The position numbers and the translations under genes are program-made. A DNA stretch of 64,000 nucleotides from Agrocybe praecox (taxonomy: Eukaryota > Basidiomycota > Agaricomycetes > Agaricales > Agrocybaceae). The notes beneath the pieces were generated by a model. The model had not been told where the DNA came from and ran no database searches. It saw only the letters and a list, made by a program, of their open reading frames with translations. Shown in pieces: positions 1-11,130 of this stretch (position 1 is the first letter of the stretch; each line of letters opens with the position of its first letter). Location of the stretch: the NCBI GenBank assembly GCA_964017145.1, contig OZ024848.1, positions 3,422,501 to 3,486,500 of the forward strand, read 5' to 3'.

Positions 1-917
1 AGACCTCCGCCTCCGAGGCATATACCTTCACGATGTGTACGTTTATTTTTTAAAATTCTTTGCAGCCTTGTTGAAATGGTTCTCACTATAATTTGAGTAG
101 TGCTACACCCCGAATCGAAGATGACTCACTTCAAAAAGCATTGGTCACCCGAACTCCAGAAGAAAGTGCGCGATAGTGCCGAAAAAATCGTACGTCTTAT
201 TTCCTTTTCTTTGTAGGTAAGTATTAATCATTGCTGCTTGTTATCAATAGTTCAAGGACCGTTATATTGAGCTCTATGGAAACGAGGCTCGTCCAAAAGG
301 TCTACGAAAATCCAACTCCAAATTAGCTAAGCTGCTGGCTGAGCTAAGTGACACTGAAACTGACGAGCCCACGTCATTACCATCCGAGAATATCTCTCAA
401 CCCTGGCTTGCTGAGTTTAATCAGTATCTTGATGGTTTCGACGAAGTACCTGACGGCATGCCACTGATCCAATGGTGGGGGGTATGTGAATTTTTTCTAT
501 ATATTGTCAACTTTCGTAGCTAACAAAATCTTTATATAGCTTAACTCTACTCGCTTCCCGGTCTGGTCCTCCTTGGCTATGGACTATCTTGCCATTATGG
601 CTTCCTCGGTCTCTAGTGAGCGAGCATTTTCATCAGCTGGAATTACAATCACAAAGCGCCGTAACCGCCTTCTGCCCGATTTGGTTGAAGCACTGCAAGT
701 TTTAAAGTGCCTCATCCGCGGTGATCTGATTTTTCGTGAAGAGCCAGCATTGATCCTTGAGGAGAGCCTGGAGGTCATTGATGAATGTGGTGAGGATGTT
801 GATGATTGGGTAGATGAAGAGCATCCTGTCAGCTGGGATAGCCTAGTCACAGACCTCAAGGACGATGGCTGGGATTCATTTGTATTTAATCTAGATGAGC
901 TTTCCGACGATGACTGA
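1..917 (+). CDS. hAT transposase, C-terminal part (partial)
   Basis: This encodes the C-terminal catalytic and dimerisation part of a hAT transposase, which cuts and pastes its own element. I read exons at about 1-35, then 101-189, 251-481 and 540-917, with GT-AG introns and all phases consistent; the stop TGA is at 915-917. The diagnostic features are VLHPESKM, then WWG, then the dimerisation motif SVSSERAFSSAG followed by KRRNRL. A highly acidic tail follows. The usual proline in the 'YLAIPASS' motif is methionine here (YLAIMASS). No frameshift or stop is visible in the part present, so the element could be fairly young, but its 5' half lies outside the window. Confidence 0.85.
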
Positions 918-1106
918 TTACTATATATGTATATAATTTCTCAAAATAGAAATATTCTCACGCATACACATAAGCCACGGCTTAGGCCAAAGCCAGGCCA
1001 AGCCAGGCCGTCTTTCTGGCTTTTGGCCCGGCCTGCTATTTACACAAGCCAGAGCCAGCTCAAGCCAGGCCAAAGCCGCCGGCCTCAAGCCAAGCCAGGG
1101 CTGGCA
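1..1106 (+). mobile_element. hAT-superfamily DNA transposon, 3' end
   Basis: The window opens inside a hAT element. Its transposase C-terminus ends at 917. It is followed by about 140 bp (roughly 968-1105) rich in short direct and inverted AAGCCAGGCC-type motifs, the subterminal repeats typical of hAT elements. The sequence CCAGGGCTGGCACATCAC near 1090-1107 is the likely right end. The left end lies outside the window, so neither the terminal inverted repeat nor the 8-bp target duplication can be confirmed. Confidence 0.8.
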
Positions 1107-1116
1107 CATCACTAGC

Positions 1117-1576
1117 TACCATGAAGCTGGGCTGCGAGCGCTATAGGACCTCACATCTTTTCTCCGGGCGTACGCTAGGCGTACGATGGTCGTACACCTG
1201 ATATCAGTTAGGTAAAAAATACTTTTTTTCTTTCCATTTTGATGTGTGCCGAAAACATGAAGAATATCCACAATATTTAAGATATCGAAGCTCCGATGAA
1301 AGATCTTAGTTTTAAATGCAGTTTCGTCTTTCATTATATTTTTAGTTATGACTTGTCGGCAGCATGATATGAAAATTTTATTTTTAATTCACTATTACGG
1401 TTACCCAAATACCCGGATTTCATACATGGTTTTTTGTAAGAGAATATTGCTATATATTATTTTAGTTTACATTGCCGAGCTGAGCTGACTAAAGTTTAAG
1501 TTTTTATTGATGTTTTCCACCAAGTAAAAATCACACAATAAAATCATAGATTTTAGGTGTGACCCAAAAAGTTGAA
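1117..1576. other. Spacer between hAT end and LCP relic 1
   Basis: AT-rich non-coding sequence with no supported gene. It contains two GGCGTACG-type repeats near 1168-1192. Homology to the LCP gene starts abruptly near 1577, in the middle of the C-terminal coding region, so a rearrangement breakpoint lies here. Confidence 0.5.
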
Positions 1577-3425
1577 ATCGCCGGGGTGCCTTCTCCTTTC
1601 TCATCCAGATCAGCGACCCACGCACGCACCCCCAACCCGCTCTTCCTCCCTAAGCCGGAATACGCGGAATGCGAAGAGCGCCTAGGCGGACTCATTGTCA
1701 GAAACGCAATCATATACGACGTAGGGAGGACAGGGCGCTCTTGTCGTTGTACTGGGTGGTGTTGTTGCGCGCCTTTCCCATTCGCAGCGGACGATGTCGA
1801 ACCAAAAACCTTTGGAGGATCAAGCGAAGCCCTCATTGGCGTCTTCCTCTTTCCATTCGAAGTTGGGAGTTGACGTTGAACGTGGGGTACTCGACTACGA
1901 TCCCCTCTTCTTCCTCTTCCTCTTCCTCTTCCACCTCCACATCCCCCAGAGCCCTATGCACCACGATCGTCTCGACTCCGACCTTCGATTCTTCTGCTTC
2001 TCTTCATCCCCGTCATCTTAGACTTTGACTAGTGGGAAGCGCATAAATCCGCCATTGGTGTTTTCCTTTCCATTCCTATCCGTACATCTAGCAGCGGTCG
2101 TCGTCGTCATGATTATCCCCATCCCACGCCTAATCATCACATCTTGCCTATACCGCCTCTCCACGCCATACATACACGTCCGTGAGATAGAGGTACACGA
2201 GCAGTTTGAGCTCGGAGGATGAGATTCATGGACGACGGGGTTAGGTGTGTTGGGATTGGGTGGGTCGTTGCTGCTGGTGGGACTGAGAATGGGACAGTTG
2301 CCGGGACTGGGATGCGGACTGGGACGGTTGCTGAGCATGGTGAGAGGGAGAGTGCGACGGTGATGCAACGACGGGCACAAGCACGGAAACGGAAACGGAA
2401 ATGGGTACCCTGCCGCTTCTTATAGGTTTAGGAACGACAACGTCGACTTTTTGGTCTACCGGTATGGTGGTTAGAGATTTCTTCTCAGCTAGGACGAGGG
2501 CGTCTCCGTCTTCTCTGTGCGGCGTGGCGAGAGGAGACGGAGGAGATGAAGGAGAATTAGGAGCAGGAGAATTAGGAGGAGGATAAACGGTGGCGGTCGC
2601 GGAATAAGGAGGCGGCGGGAGGAAGTATGGTGGGAGGTCTTGTTGAACTTCCACCTGCTTTTGCTTTTGCTTTCCAACGGCATCAAGGAGAGTCGATCGT
2701 CTTGAGCAGGATCGCATCGTTATCTGCGTCTCGTCGGTGTTGGTGTTGATCGATATCCCGAGGTTTGGTATCTGCGTACGCACCTGTGAGGAGCTGGAGC
2801 TGGAGCTGGAGCTGGGGTTCTTGAGACTGAGGGACGATCCGAGGAGGAGTCCTAATCTGCATCTGCATCTTCACTTGCGCTTGAAACTGCGCCCCTGGGA
2901 CGGCAACAGCAACAATTGGTGGCGATGGAGGCGCGACACGGACGTTCTGAGCAGCTGCAGTCGACAAAGGCGTTGACATCCTCTTCTGCATTGTCCGCTC
3001 TAGCGACTGGGCCCTCTCCCTCTCTTGCGACTGCGACTCCTCACGCGCACGCCCGCGCCCACCCACCCACCTCCCAGAACACTCTTCCGATCCCGATCCC
3101 GATTCGCGACGACGGGGATAGCGATAGCGATAGGTCTCGTAGCGCTCAACCCGCCCACAGACCTCGAACTACTTGCAAGTAATTGCGATTGGACCGAGCC
3201 CTTCCTGACGCGCCTCGGTGCGTCAGCAGCGTTACCAAGGCTAGGAGAAGAAGCACCGCCGATGCTGATACCAGCCTGAGCATGCGCAAGGAGCAACGAC
3301 TTTGCGAGGGGATGAGTGTGAGTATGCGTTGAGCGGAGGAGTGCGTATGTTTTTGTTGGGGTTCTCGAGCCTGAGGGACGATCTGAGGCGGAGTTTGCAT
3401 CTGCATCTGCACTTGAGCTTGACAA
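1577..3425 (-). pseudogene. LCP pseudogene copy 1, main part
   Basis: This is a decayed copy of the low-complexity protein gene that is intact at 57395-59863. Reading from high to low coordinates it matches the ALLRS/LLLAHAQAG segment, the QMQMQ segment, the LLKTIDS segment, the PPxY region (LPPYFLPPPPYS), the VVVPKPIRSGRVPIS block and the C-terminal PTSYMIAFLTM block. Lesions: several frameshifts; loss of the conserved core (YTYSAAKAEQ to LDVRFE), with sequence near 2000-2030 joining the upstream acidic stretch straight to ETIVVH; and loss of the final EEEFDLVDYYAGLEY tail at the 1577 breakpoint. It cannot encode the full protein. Confidence 0.8.
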
Positions 3426-3950
3426 GCTTGAACGTTTGAGCCGGGACCTGGATCTGCGCCTGCGTCACTGGGAGGATAGCAACAGTCGATGACGATGGAG
3501 GCAAAGACGTGCAGAGCAGCAGCAGCGGACAAAGGCGTTGGCGCTGGCACTCTCTCCCGCTCATTCTCATGCGCCGTCCTTTCCCTCTCCCTTTCCTGAG
3601 ACTGCCCATGCACACGATTCCGCTTCGCGACGAAAGGAATGGGAATGTCGATAGGCCTCGTAGGGCTTAAACCGCACACGCCCACGTTCCCGTTCCATTG
3701 GACAGAGCCCGAGTCATTGCTCACGCGCCCAGCGTTAGGGCTAGAGTTGCCAAGGCTAGGAGAAGCACCGCCGATGCTGATACCATCCTGAGCGTGCGCG
3801 AGGAGCAGAAATTTATTCTTTGTGAGGGGGTAACTTGAGCGAAGGAGGGCGTGTGTAGATGTGCTGGTGCTGGTGCTGCTTCGTGGGTTGGCAGATTTGT
3901 ACGATGAGGAGTATGATTGATGGCCAAGGTTTCGTTCAGACACGTCTGGT
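3426..3950 (-). pseudogene. LCP pseudogene copy 1, extra 5' partial copy
   Basis: A second, partial copy of the LCP middle segment lies directly 5' of copy 1. It runs from SSYKSANPRSST through LLLAHAQDGISIGG to the QMQMQTPPQIVPQ stretch and then passes into the homologous segment of the main copy. The N-terminal ~280 residues of the intact protein are missing. The pair is therefore an internal tandem duplication. Similar extra partial copies sit at 10641-11130 and 35331-36085. Confidence 0.75.
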
Positions 3951-5025
3951 TTGTGGAGTCACTAGTCACGGATTGCCACAAATAATTTTGAACACTGTCA
4001 ACGCTCGCCGAACTGCCGAATTCGAGGAAATTCAAATCGGCTCACACCAAAGATAAGACAGATGCACAGCGGTACTGCCACGGCGCGCAAGCACACGTTA
4101 GGGTGAAGATCCTCGCTGGGTCCCTGTTTCCTCCTACTAAAGGCGACTGTACAACGTTCGACTTCGATCAGACGCCAACTTTGTACTTTGCCATCTCGCC
4201 TCATTTTCAAACATCCCACTTTGAATTCTCATGTACCGTTTCCGCAAAGAGTCTCCCGTATCAACCTCACCTCGAGTGACACAACCAGGCTATCTGCACC
4301 CACCGAGCACCCAAGTACAGCTTTTTGAACCCACTGGCCAACATGCGCGTCCCGGTATAGCACGGACATGAACATGGACAAACTTGATCACCTCTTCGGA
4401 CATCAGGTTCAAGGGACTTATATATCACCTCCACCCCTTCGGATTTGCAGTGGTTGTTTCATGTTAGTGAGTGCCCTGCAGAAATAATTGACTATTCTAA
4501 TAGAGCCCCTGGAACGTTCATTGATCATTAACGACCTTGGGGGGTCCGGTGCTTCCTAAGTGAGACGTATTGCTTGCGTATTGGGATGTGTGTAGATATC
4601 TATTCGTCGACTGAACAGGTATCAGAAACTCCTGTGTCAGGTAGTAGCATTCTTCAGGGTCCAGCGGAAGATCAAGCTTAGTCTGTTCATCGAGGCTTCA
4701 AGTTCTGGCCGGGCTCCATATGATAGCTCAGTATAGGTTACATATATTAGCAACAGTGCAGTAGAAAGTAACATATGTATACTAGTCAACCGTTCGGGAT
4801 TTGAGTTGAGAAGTAATCTCAGATCAACATGCACCTGAATACATCTGCTGATGTCTCTTAAGGATAAGATAGTGTCTAAAATCATTGGAAATGACTAAAA
4901 CTACGAGACATATTCTCAGTTTCCGCGCTTGTGCTGACTGGCCAGATGGCCATTGGCAATCTCTTTTGAGACTAGACCGTACCAATGTCACATGGCTCGC
5001 TCTCGTCGATGCGCAAAGTGTACCA
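3951..5025. other. Divergent spacer A (LCP relic / 7TM gene A)
   Basis: Non-coding spacer between the head of the LCP relic and 7TM gene A. It contains a repeated block (about 3957-4260) with a CGAGGAAATTCAAATCGGCT segment. Related blocks recur near 11160-11200, 11870-11920, 20310-20470 and 36130-36330. A second block (4650-4920) recurs ahead of the other 7TM genes near 13720, 20780, 27420 and 36660. No gene is supported. Confidence 0.6.
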
Positions 5026-5120
5026 TGACAACTTGATTCAAGCCCTCAGAATAGACACTCGTAATAGTACTTAAAGACAGTGACTACTTGACTTGGGCCA
5101 ATACAGAACCACATTCCATT
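5026..5120 (+). promoter_or_regulatory. Conserved upstream block of 7TM gene A
   Basis: About 95 bp just 5' of the ATG are nearly the same in front of 7TM copies A, B, C, D and F. They carry ACTTGATTCAAGCCCTCAGA, then a CTCGTAATAGTACTTAAAGA stretch. The divergent paralogue E lacks it. It may be the core promoter/5' UTR, or may be shared only through recent duplication. Confidence 0.5.
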
Positions 5121-6424
5121 ATGTCTTCCCAGGGCGATGACATATACGCCACTGTATCTCTTCAAAATTCCTTTATTAGCGGTAACTTAAATTCATCATT
5201 GATGTTTCAATTTCTTGCAGGTAAGTACTGCCTTTATGGAATGTAACGTGGCTGAACAACTATACCTAGGAGCATATATTGGGTTTTATTTGACAACTTT
5301 TCGAATCTATTGTGGGGGCATGTTGCGTGAGAGAAAGGCATGAAATACTTATCAATTTACAGCATGCAGGTCCCAGCCAGGTCGACGAGTGGTTACCAGT
5401 GTTCTTGCAGGACTGTTTGGGTGCACTCTCGGAATTCTTATCATCGAATGGATTTATGCATCCTCCTGCTTTGCTGGAGGAGAGGCCAACACTAGATATG
5501 ATATCTTTCATTTGACTGTGTTTAACCAGGTTACCCCTGCAGTAGATATCACAACCTCAATATTAGGAGGATTAGGTCAGGTTCTTGCGGATGGTTTGCT
5601 GGTAAATATTGTACGACCTGTATTACTTCATCTTTCTGACAAGAATTTTAGATATGGCGTTCCTGGAAACTTTTCTGTGACCGGAGATACGTCACACTGG
5701 CATTTCTGGGCATTTATATTGTTGAAATTGGTAATTCCAATGTCTCTGTGTATTCCAAATTATACATTGATATAATTTTACAGTGATAACCATTACAGTT
5801 ATTATCATGGATTTTATTTTTTATCTAGACCCACAGCGTTATCAGACAGATCAATTTGGGCAGCAGTACAACATCGTGTATGCGACCAGCCAGTGTGTGA
5901 CAGCTGCGACGAGTATGATCGTGTCACTTGCAATCGGGATTGAAATATATTCCTCAACAACCGTAAACCACAAGGCTCGAAGAAAATTCATGCGAATCGC
6001 TGAAATAACGATAGAATCGTCTGCCTTATACTCCTGCTCAACATTGATGAACGCAATCATCACGTTCGTCGTTAGTAGCTCCGCAGTTTTGGCGTCTGTA
6101 CCATCCCTCCTCAATGCATGTACATATATCAGTGGAATTACGTTTATTACAACGGTAAGTGCATTAAGAATCAGCGTGCAGAGCCTCTCTGATTACCTTG
6201 AATTAATTTGATAGGCATTTGCACCGACCCTCATGGTTGTCCGTCTCGAATTGAGAAAGAAGAATTCAACCGACTCGGAGGAATATTCAACCAATATGAT
6301 CGTAGAACCAAGTGATGACATCCTTGGTGCATTTGCAGCAGCTCCCCAAGATCACAACAGCTCTGGGATTCAAGAAGTACCTCTTGATGGCACAAGCATC
6401 CGAAATCCTACTGGAGAAGTTTGA
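5121..6424 (+). CDS. 7TM integral membrane protein, copy A
   Basis: Seven-span fungal membrane protein of unknown function. Six exons join cleanly at 5121-5220, 5270-5311, 5363-5601, 5652-5730, 5784-6154 and 6215-6424, giving 346 aa with consistent phases. Hydrophobic spans fall near FLAGAYIGFYLTTF, VLAGLFGCTLGILII, GGLGQVLADGLLIW, TLAFLGIYIVEIVI, SQCVTAATSMIVSLAIG, SALYSCSTLMNAIITF and ITFITTAFAPTLMVV. An IWRSW motif follows span 3 and an HKARRK basic loop follows span 5. The C-terminal tail is polar and ends NPTGEV. The intron 2 donor (GTGGGG) is weak, but its phase agrees with paralogue E, which has GTGAGT at the same position. The overall pattern resembles the expanded agaricomycete 7TM families; STE3-type receptor motifs are not seen. 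The copy looks intact. Confidence 0.85.
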
Positions 6425-7050
6425 AATATATACGCTATTGGATATACCCTCAGCCATCACCCATTTTTCTGATTCTCTATCACCCACAGTACCTTCCTTT
6501 CCTCGGCGTCATCCACGGTCATTATGTTGCCATCATGTTTATTTAATCGCACCAATGCCAACATCTCTTCGTATATAATTTGCAAGATTTCCTCGAATTT
6601 GATACGCTAGTTTAATACATGTTTCCGCTCTTGATTATAGCAATAGAATTGGTTCCTCATGCGAGTCCAAACAGTCTCCTTCTCGTCTCCTTAGCTCTCC
6701 TCCTCTTCGTTCTGCTTCCTAGCTCGTTACTTCCTTGCGCCCTGCATTACTCATGTACCCAGAACGCTGCAGGTGAAAGAAGAAGGGAAGAGAAGAGGAA
6801 CGGGATGTGCGTGTGTTTGAAATTGCTATCCTAATCCAGAGGCAAGAAGCACCGTGGTCGCTTTTTCCTGTCCATAAAGAAGCTCGAGTCGTCGGCACAG
6901 TGAAGAACAGTACTTTCACTTTCGCCTCGAACAAACGAGAGCTGGATCAATGTCAATGCTGCGGCGGTACTATGATATGCCCAGTCTTCATGCTACGATC
7001 AAATATAAGTAAAAGAACGAATGTTGGATTGATTGATTTAAGGTATGCGA
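6425..7050. other. 3' flank of 7TM gene A
   Basis: Non-coding. A block at about 6670-6830 (CTCCTTCTCGTCTCC ... GAAGGGAAGAGAAGA) recurs at 29415-29545 downstream of 7TM gene D, so it belongs to the duplicated unit. No gene is supported. Confidence 0.5.
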
Positions 7051-8337
7051 TTTTGGTATACGTAGTCGGTGTGTGTCATAAAACGGATCGACGTTGATTC
7101 CTGATCATTAGAGTGGTTCGTACTCGTACGTAGGCAGCAACAGGAAAAGCAAGAATAGCGGCGCGAAGCTCCGCTCTCAGTAGGCCGGCAGGAGGACAAT
7201 GTGTGGAAGTGCCGCACTGGACTGGACTGTATGCGCTACTCCTACTCTCCCGCATACATACATGTGCATGCAGAAGGGACTAAGCACAAGACCGTGTGGG
7301 GGGTACACCGATAAAGTCGTCAATAGCATGCGTCACGCTAAAAGGCGCATGCGGGCAGTGGGTGGTGTCGTCGAGACGTGGGTGTAGCGTAGCGTAGGTC
7401 GTGATCGTGATAGTAATGATGGATGACGAGGTGAGGCAATGATGAGAAAAACCCATCGACCCAACCACTCGATTCGACTCGGACTCGGACTCGGGGGTTT
7501 TCATTCCAGAATCCATCCAAGGAGGAGGAGCGTAGAGGAGAGGACGCAAGACGGGACATAGTGAAAAGACAGTACGTATGTGAGTGTATTTGAGTGTATG
7601 TGTAGGTCTTGTTTACAGGAAAGAAGGGACTAAAAAAAAGAATGAGGATAACGAACCGATAGATGGATAACAAGATGGTGATGATGAGAAAGCGAAAGCA
7701 GGGAGACACAAACGAGATAAGAGAAGAGAAGAAGAGACAAAAAAACCCAGAAAGATACGAAGGAAAAGGAAAACCGATAAGAAAGACGACCAAAAAACAA
7801 AAACAAAACGAGGAGATGAGATGACCAATCCGACCGACACGAACATCTGTATCAACCCAAAAGAGAACGAACGAACCGACTCAAAAAGCCATTGATGTGT
7901 AATAGACACATAAGGAAAGAAAACGGAAAGGGAAAGGGGAAAAAACAGGCCATCAAACCTCGAACATCAGAGATGTGAGATGCAAGGCAGGCAGGCAGCA
8001 CAGCGCAACACAACAAATTCGTTCGATCCAATCGAAAAAAAACATTCGACGACGCATCTACTCGTATTGTCCATGGAACTGGAGGACGAGAGGAGGCGTC
8101 GTACGAGATGAAAGTGCTGGTGCTGGTGCTGGCAATAATAAAATTTTAAAAAAGAAAAAGAAAGTGGGGAAGACTTCGAGCTTCGAGTTCTGGTCCGCGT
8201 TGCGATTCTAAAAGGGTCGTCGTATAATGATCGTCGGATGGAACCTATCATCATATAATATCATATCAGACAAAGTCATGCACAAAGTACTCCCGAACAA
8301 AGAAAAGGGACGAAACGAAACACCTCCCAACGTTCAA
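7051..8337 (-). repeat. 3' flank of the LCP unit, copy 2
   Basis: This purine-rich sequence matches, on the minus strand, the 1.1 kb downstream of the intact LCP gene (59864-60960). Shared landmarks include the ACGGATCGACGTTGATTCCT stretch near 7082 and the CAGAAAGATACGAAGGAAAA stretch near 7750. It shows that the duplicated unit extends well past the LCP stop codon. Apparent open frames here are by-products of the biased composition. Confidence 0.7.
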
Positions 8338-10640
8338 TTCAATACTCCAACCCAGCATAATAATTAACCAACGAAGCACAATCGAACTCTTCCTCCACCT
8401 CTCACGCTTTTCCTTCTCCCCCTTTCTCATCCACATCAGCGACCCACGCACACACCCCCAACTTGCTGTTCCTCCCTGAGCCAGAGCCAGAGCCGGAATG
8501 AGAGGAAGAAGGGGAGGAAAAAGAATGGGCAGAAGAAGAGCGCCTCGCCGGACTCATCCGATGCCTCATAGTCAGAAACACGATCATGTACGACGTAGGA
8601 AGGACAGGTCGCTGCTGCTGCTGTCGTTTTTGCCGCGTAGCGGACGTCGATTTAGGAGAACTAGAAACCTGTGGAGGCTCAGGCGAAGCCCTCATCGACG
8701 TCTTCCCCTCCTCTTTCCCACTCCAAGCTTGGATTCGAACATGCTCAACGACGATTGTTTCCTCCTCCTCCTCCACCTCATCAATGCATTACCATCCACA
8801 TCCCCCAGAGCTCTATGCACCACGATCGTCTCTGGTCCTTCCTCTTCCTCTGCATGCGCATGCCCCTCCCCCTCAAACCGAACATCCAGCTCCTGCTCAC
8901 CCACACCCTGCGCCCTCAGATACCTTCCTTCTCGTTGGCTCTGGCTCCGACCTTCTTCATCCCTTCTTCATTCCCGTCATCTTCGACTTCGACTCATGGG
9001 AACCTCGCCAAGCCGCCATTCGCGTTCGCGTTCTCCTTTCCAGGACCAGCACCAACGGCGCGCCCAGAACCCATAGCCACGCCCCGCCTATACCGCCTCT
9101 CCACGCCATACACGACCATGCGATAGAGGTACACGAGCAGCTTGAGCCCGGAAGATGAGATTCGTAGACGTCGCGGCTGGGGTTGGGTGTGTCGCTGCTG
9201 CTGGTGGGACTGGGACCGGGACTAGGAGGGAGAGTGGGACTGAGAAGCAGCGATAAAGGACGAAGAGCCTCTGACGAGTTTAGGAACGATGATCTCGATC
9301 CTTTCGTCTACCGGTACAGGGGTTAGAGACGGTGATTTTTCTCGGCTAGGACGAGGTGGTCTCTGTCGTCGTCTGTGTGCGTAGCTATACGAGGAGGTGA
9401 CGACAAGATCGGATGAGGAGACGGAGGAGGAGGAGGAGGAGGAGGAGGGGAATTCGGATGATGATGAGAAACGGTGGCAGAATAAGCAGGCGGTAGGAGG
9501 GAGTATGGTGGGGTTCTTGAGCTTGTGATTCCGCCTGCTTTTGTTTCCCTACGCCAAAGCCAACGCGATCGAGCAGAGAGTCGATTGTCTTGAGCGATAT
9601 CGTGTCTTTAGAGTTCGTATCTTCGTCTGCGTCTCGTTGGGGGTTTCTCTTGGAATCCGCGTCCTTGTCCGCATCCGCATCTGTGAGGAGCTGGAACGGT
9701 TCTTGAGTGGAAGAGGCAGAGTCTGCACGACATGCATCCATTTGGACCTGGATCTGCGCCTGCGCCCCTAGGACAACAGCAGTCGATGGAGGCAAGACGT
9801 GCTTAGCAGCAGCAGCGGACCAAGGCGTTCGCGTTGGCGTCAGGATGATCCTCTCCCACTCCTGCACCGTCCGCCTTTGCGACTGCGCCATCCTCTTCCT
9901 CTCCTGCGATTGCCCACCAACATGATCCTGATTCTGATTCGCGACGACGGGAATAAGGATAACAACAGGTTTCGCAGTGCTCAACTTGCTCGAACTACTG
10001 GTACTATCAAGCGATTGGACCGAGGCCTTCCTCACGCGCCTCTGTGTCGATGCTGATGGGTCAGCATTGGTGGTGATACCAGCCTGGGCGTGCGCGAGGA
10101 ACAACGACTTGTTTTTCGCGAGTGGGTGACTTGAGCGGAGGGGGTGTGTTTGTGTTCCTGCATGGGTGGACTTGTACGATGATGGGGATTTGTACGATGA
10201 AGAGATGGATGTCGCTGGTGTGGTGGTAGACGATGACGTTGACGTCGCGGAAGGAGTGGAGGCAGACGACAACGAGAAGAATAGAACCACCAAACGATTA
10301 AATCACTCCCCGGGCAACTCCTCGGGAACAGGATGACTTTCTTCTGCCCTGCGCGTGTACTGTTTGAGTCTGGGGATATGCGTGCGCATGCAAGGAAGAA
10401 GAAGAGGAAGGCAGAGCGTGCGTGGGTTTGCTGCTGCTGCTGCTGCTGCTGCTCGTTCGTTGGATTGAGAACTGTGTGGGTGTGGTGGTGGTGGTCGGTG
10501 TGTTTTTCGGTGCTGGAGAGGAGGGGTGAGAGGAGGTGGGATGAGGGAGAAGGGAGAAGGAACAGGAACAGGGACGACCGCGGACAGGTCGAAATCAAAA
10601 CCGAAGTCTACTTCGAGGTTCACGCAAGCAAGGCCAACTT
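8338..10640 (-). pseudogene. LCP pseudogene copy 2, main part
   Basis: A decayed copy of the LCP gene. The C-terminal tail survives (FDCASLVNYYAGLEY, stop near 8338), as do VLPTSYMIVFLTMRHRM, RAQGVGEQELDVRFEGEG and the LRSSHPLAKNKS/LAHAQAG segment. Reading it needs several frame changes. The first half of the conserved core (YTYSAAKAEQ to LAIRLRG) is missing near 8930, where upstream acidic sequence joins FLRAQG-like sequence directly. At the 5' end, sequence matching the 5' flank of the intact gene (GTTGGCCCTGC...) joins straight onto VDFGFDFDLSAVV, skipping the usual 5' region. Confidence 0.8.
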
Positions 10641-11130
10641 GCCAGAATCGCATCTGCATTTACATCTCGTTGATGTTGCTGGTGATCCAGAGATTTGGTA
10701 TGGGTATCTGCACTTGGACCTGCACATGCGCCTGCGCCCCTAGGACAACAACAGTCGATGGCAATGACGATAGAGGCAAGACGTGGTGAGCGGCAGCAGC
10801 GGACAAACGCGTCGACATCCTCTCCCTCTCCTGCGTCATCCTCTCCCTCCAATTCGCGACAACGGAAATGTCGATAGGTCGCGTAGCGCTCAACCCGCCC
10901 ACGTTCCATTGGACCGAGTCCGAGTCCTTCATTACGCGCTGCTCGGCATTGGTGTTAGGAACGCCGATACCGATACCAGCATGAGCACGCGCGAGGAGAA
11001 GGGATGACGACGACTTGTTCTTCACGAGGAGGTGACTTGAGCGGAGGAGTGCGTGGGTGCTCGTGCTCGTGCTGCTTCGTGGGTTGGCGGATTTGTACGA
11101 TGAGGAGCATGATTGATCAATGATGGCCGC
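10641..11130 (-). pseudogene. LCP pseudogene copy 2, extra 5' partial copy
   Basis: A partial LCP segment (SSYKSANPRSST, ALLRSSHLLVKNKS, GLSATRPIDI, VQVQVQIPIP) ends at DAIL and is fused directly to 5'-flank sequence (SWPCLREP in that frame) of the main copy. The same kind of DAIL-to-5'-flank junction occurs in copy 3 near 14790, so the chimera predates at least one array duplication. Confidence 0.75.

Noticed and set aside
7338..7909. Hydrophobic minus-strand open frames rich in Phe/Ser/Leu (also 32376-32621 and 40113-40608)
   Set aside because: They come from purine-rich LCP 3'-flank sequence read on the opposite strand; frames are not conserved between copies.
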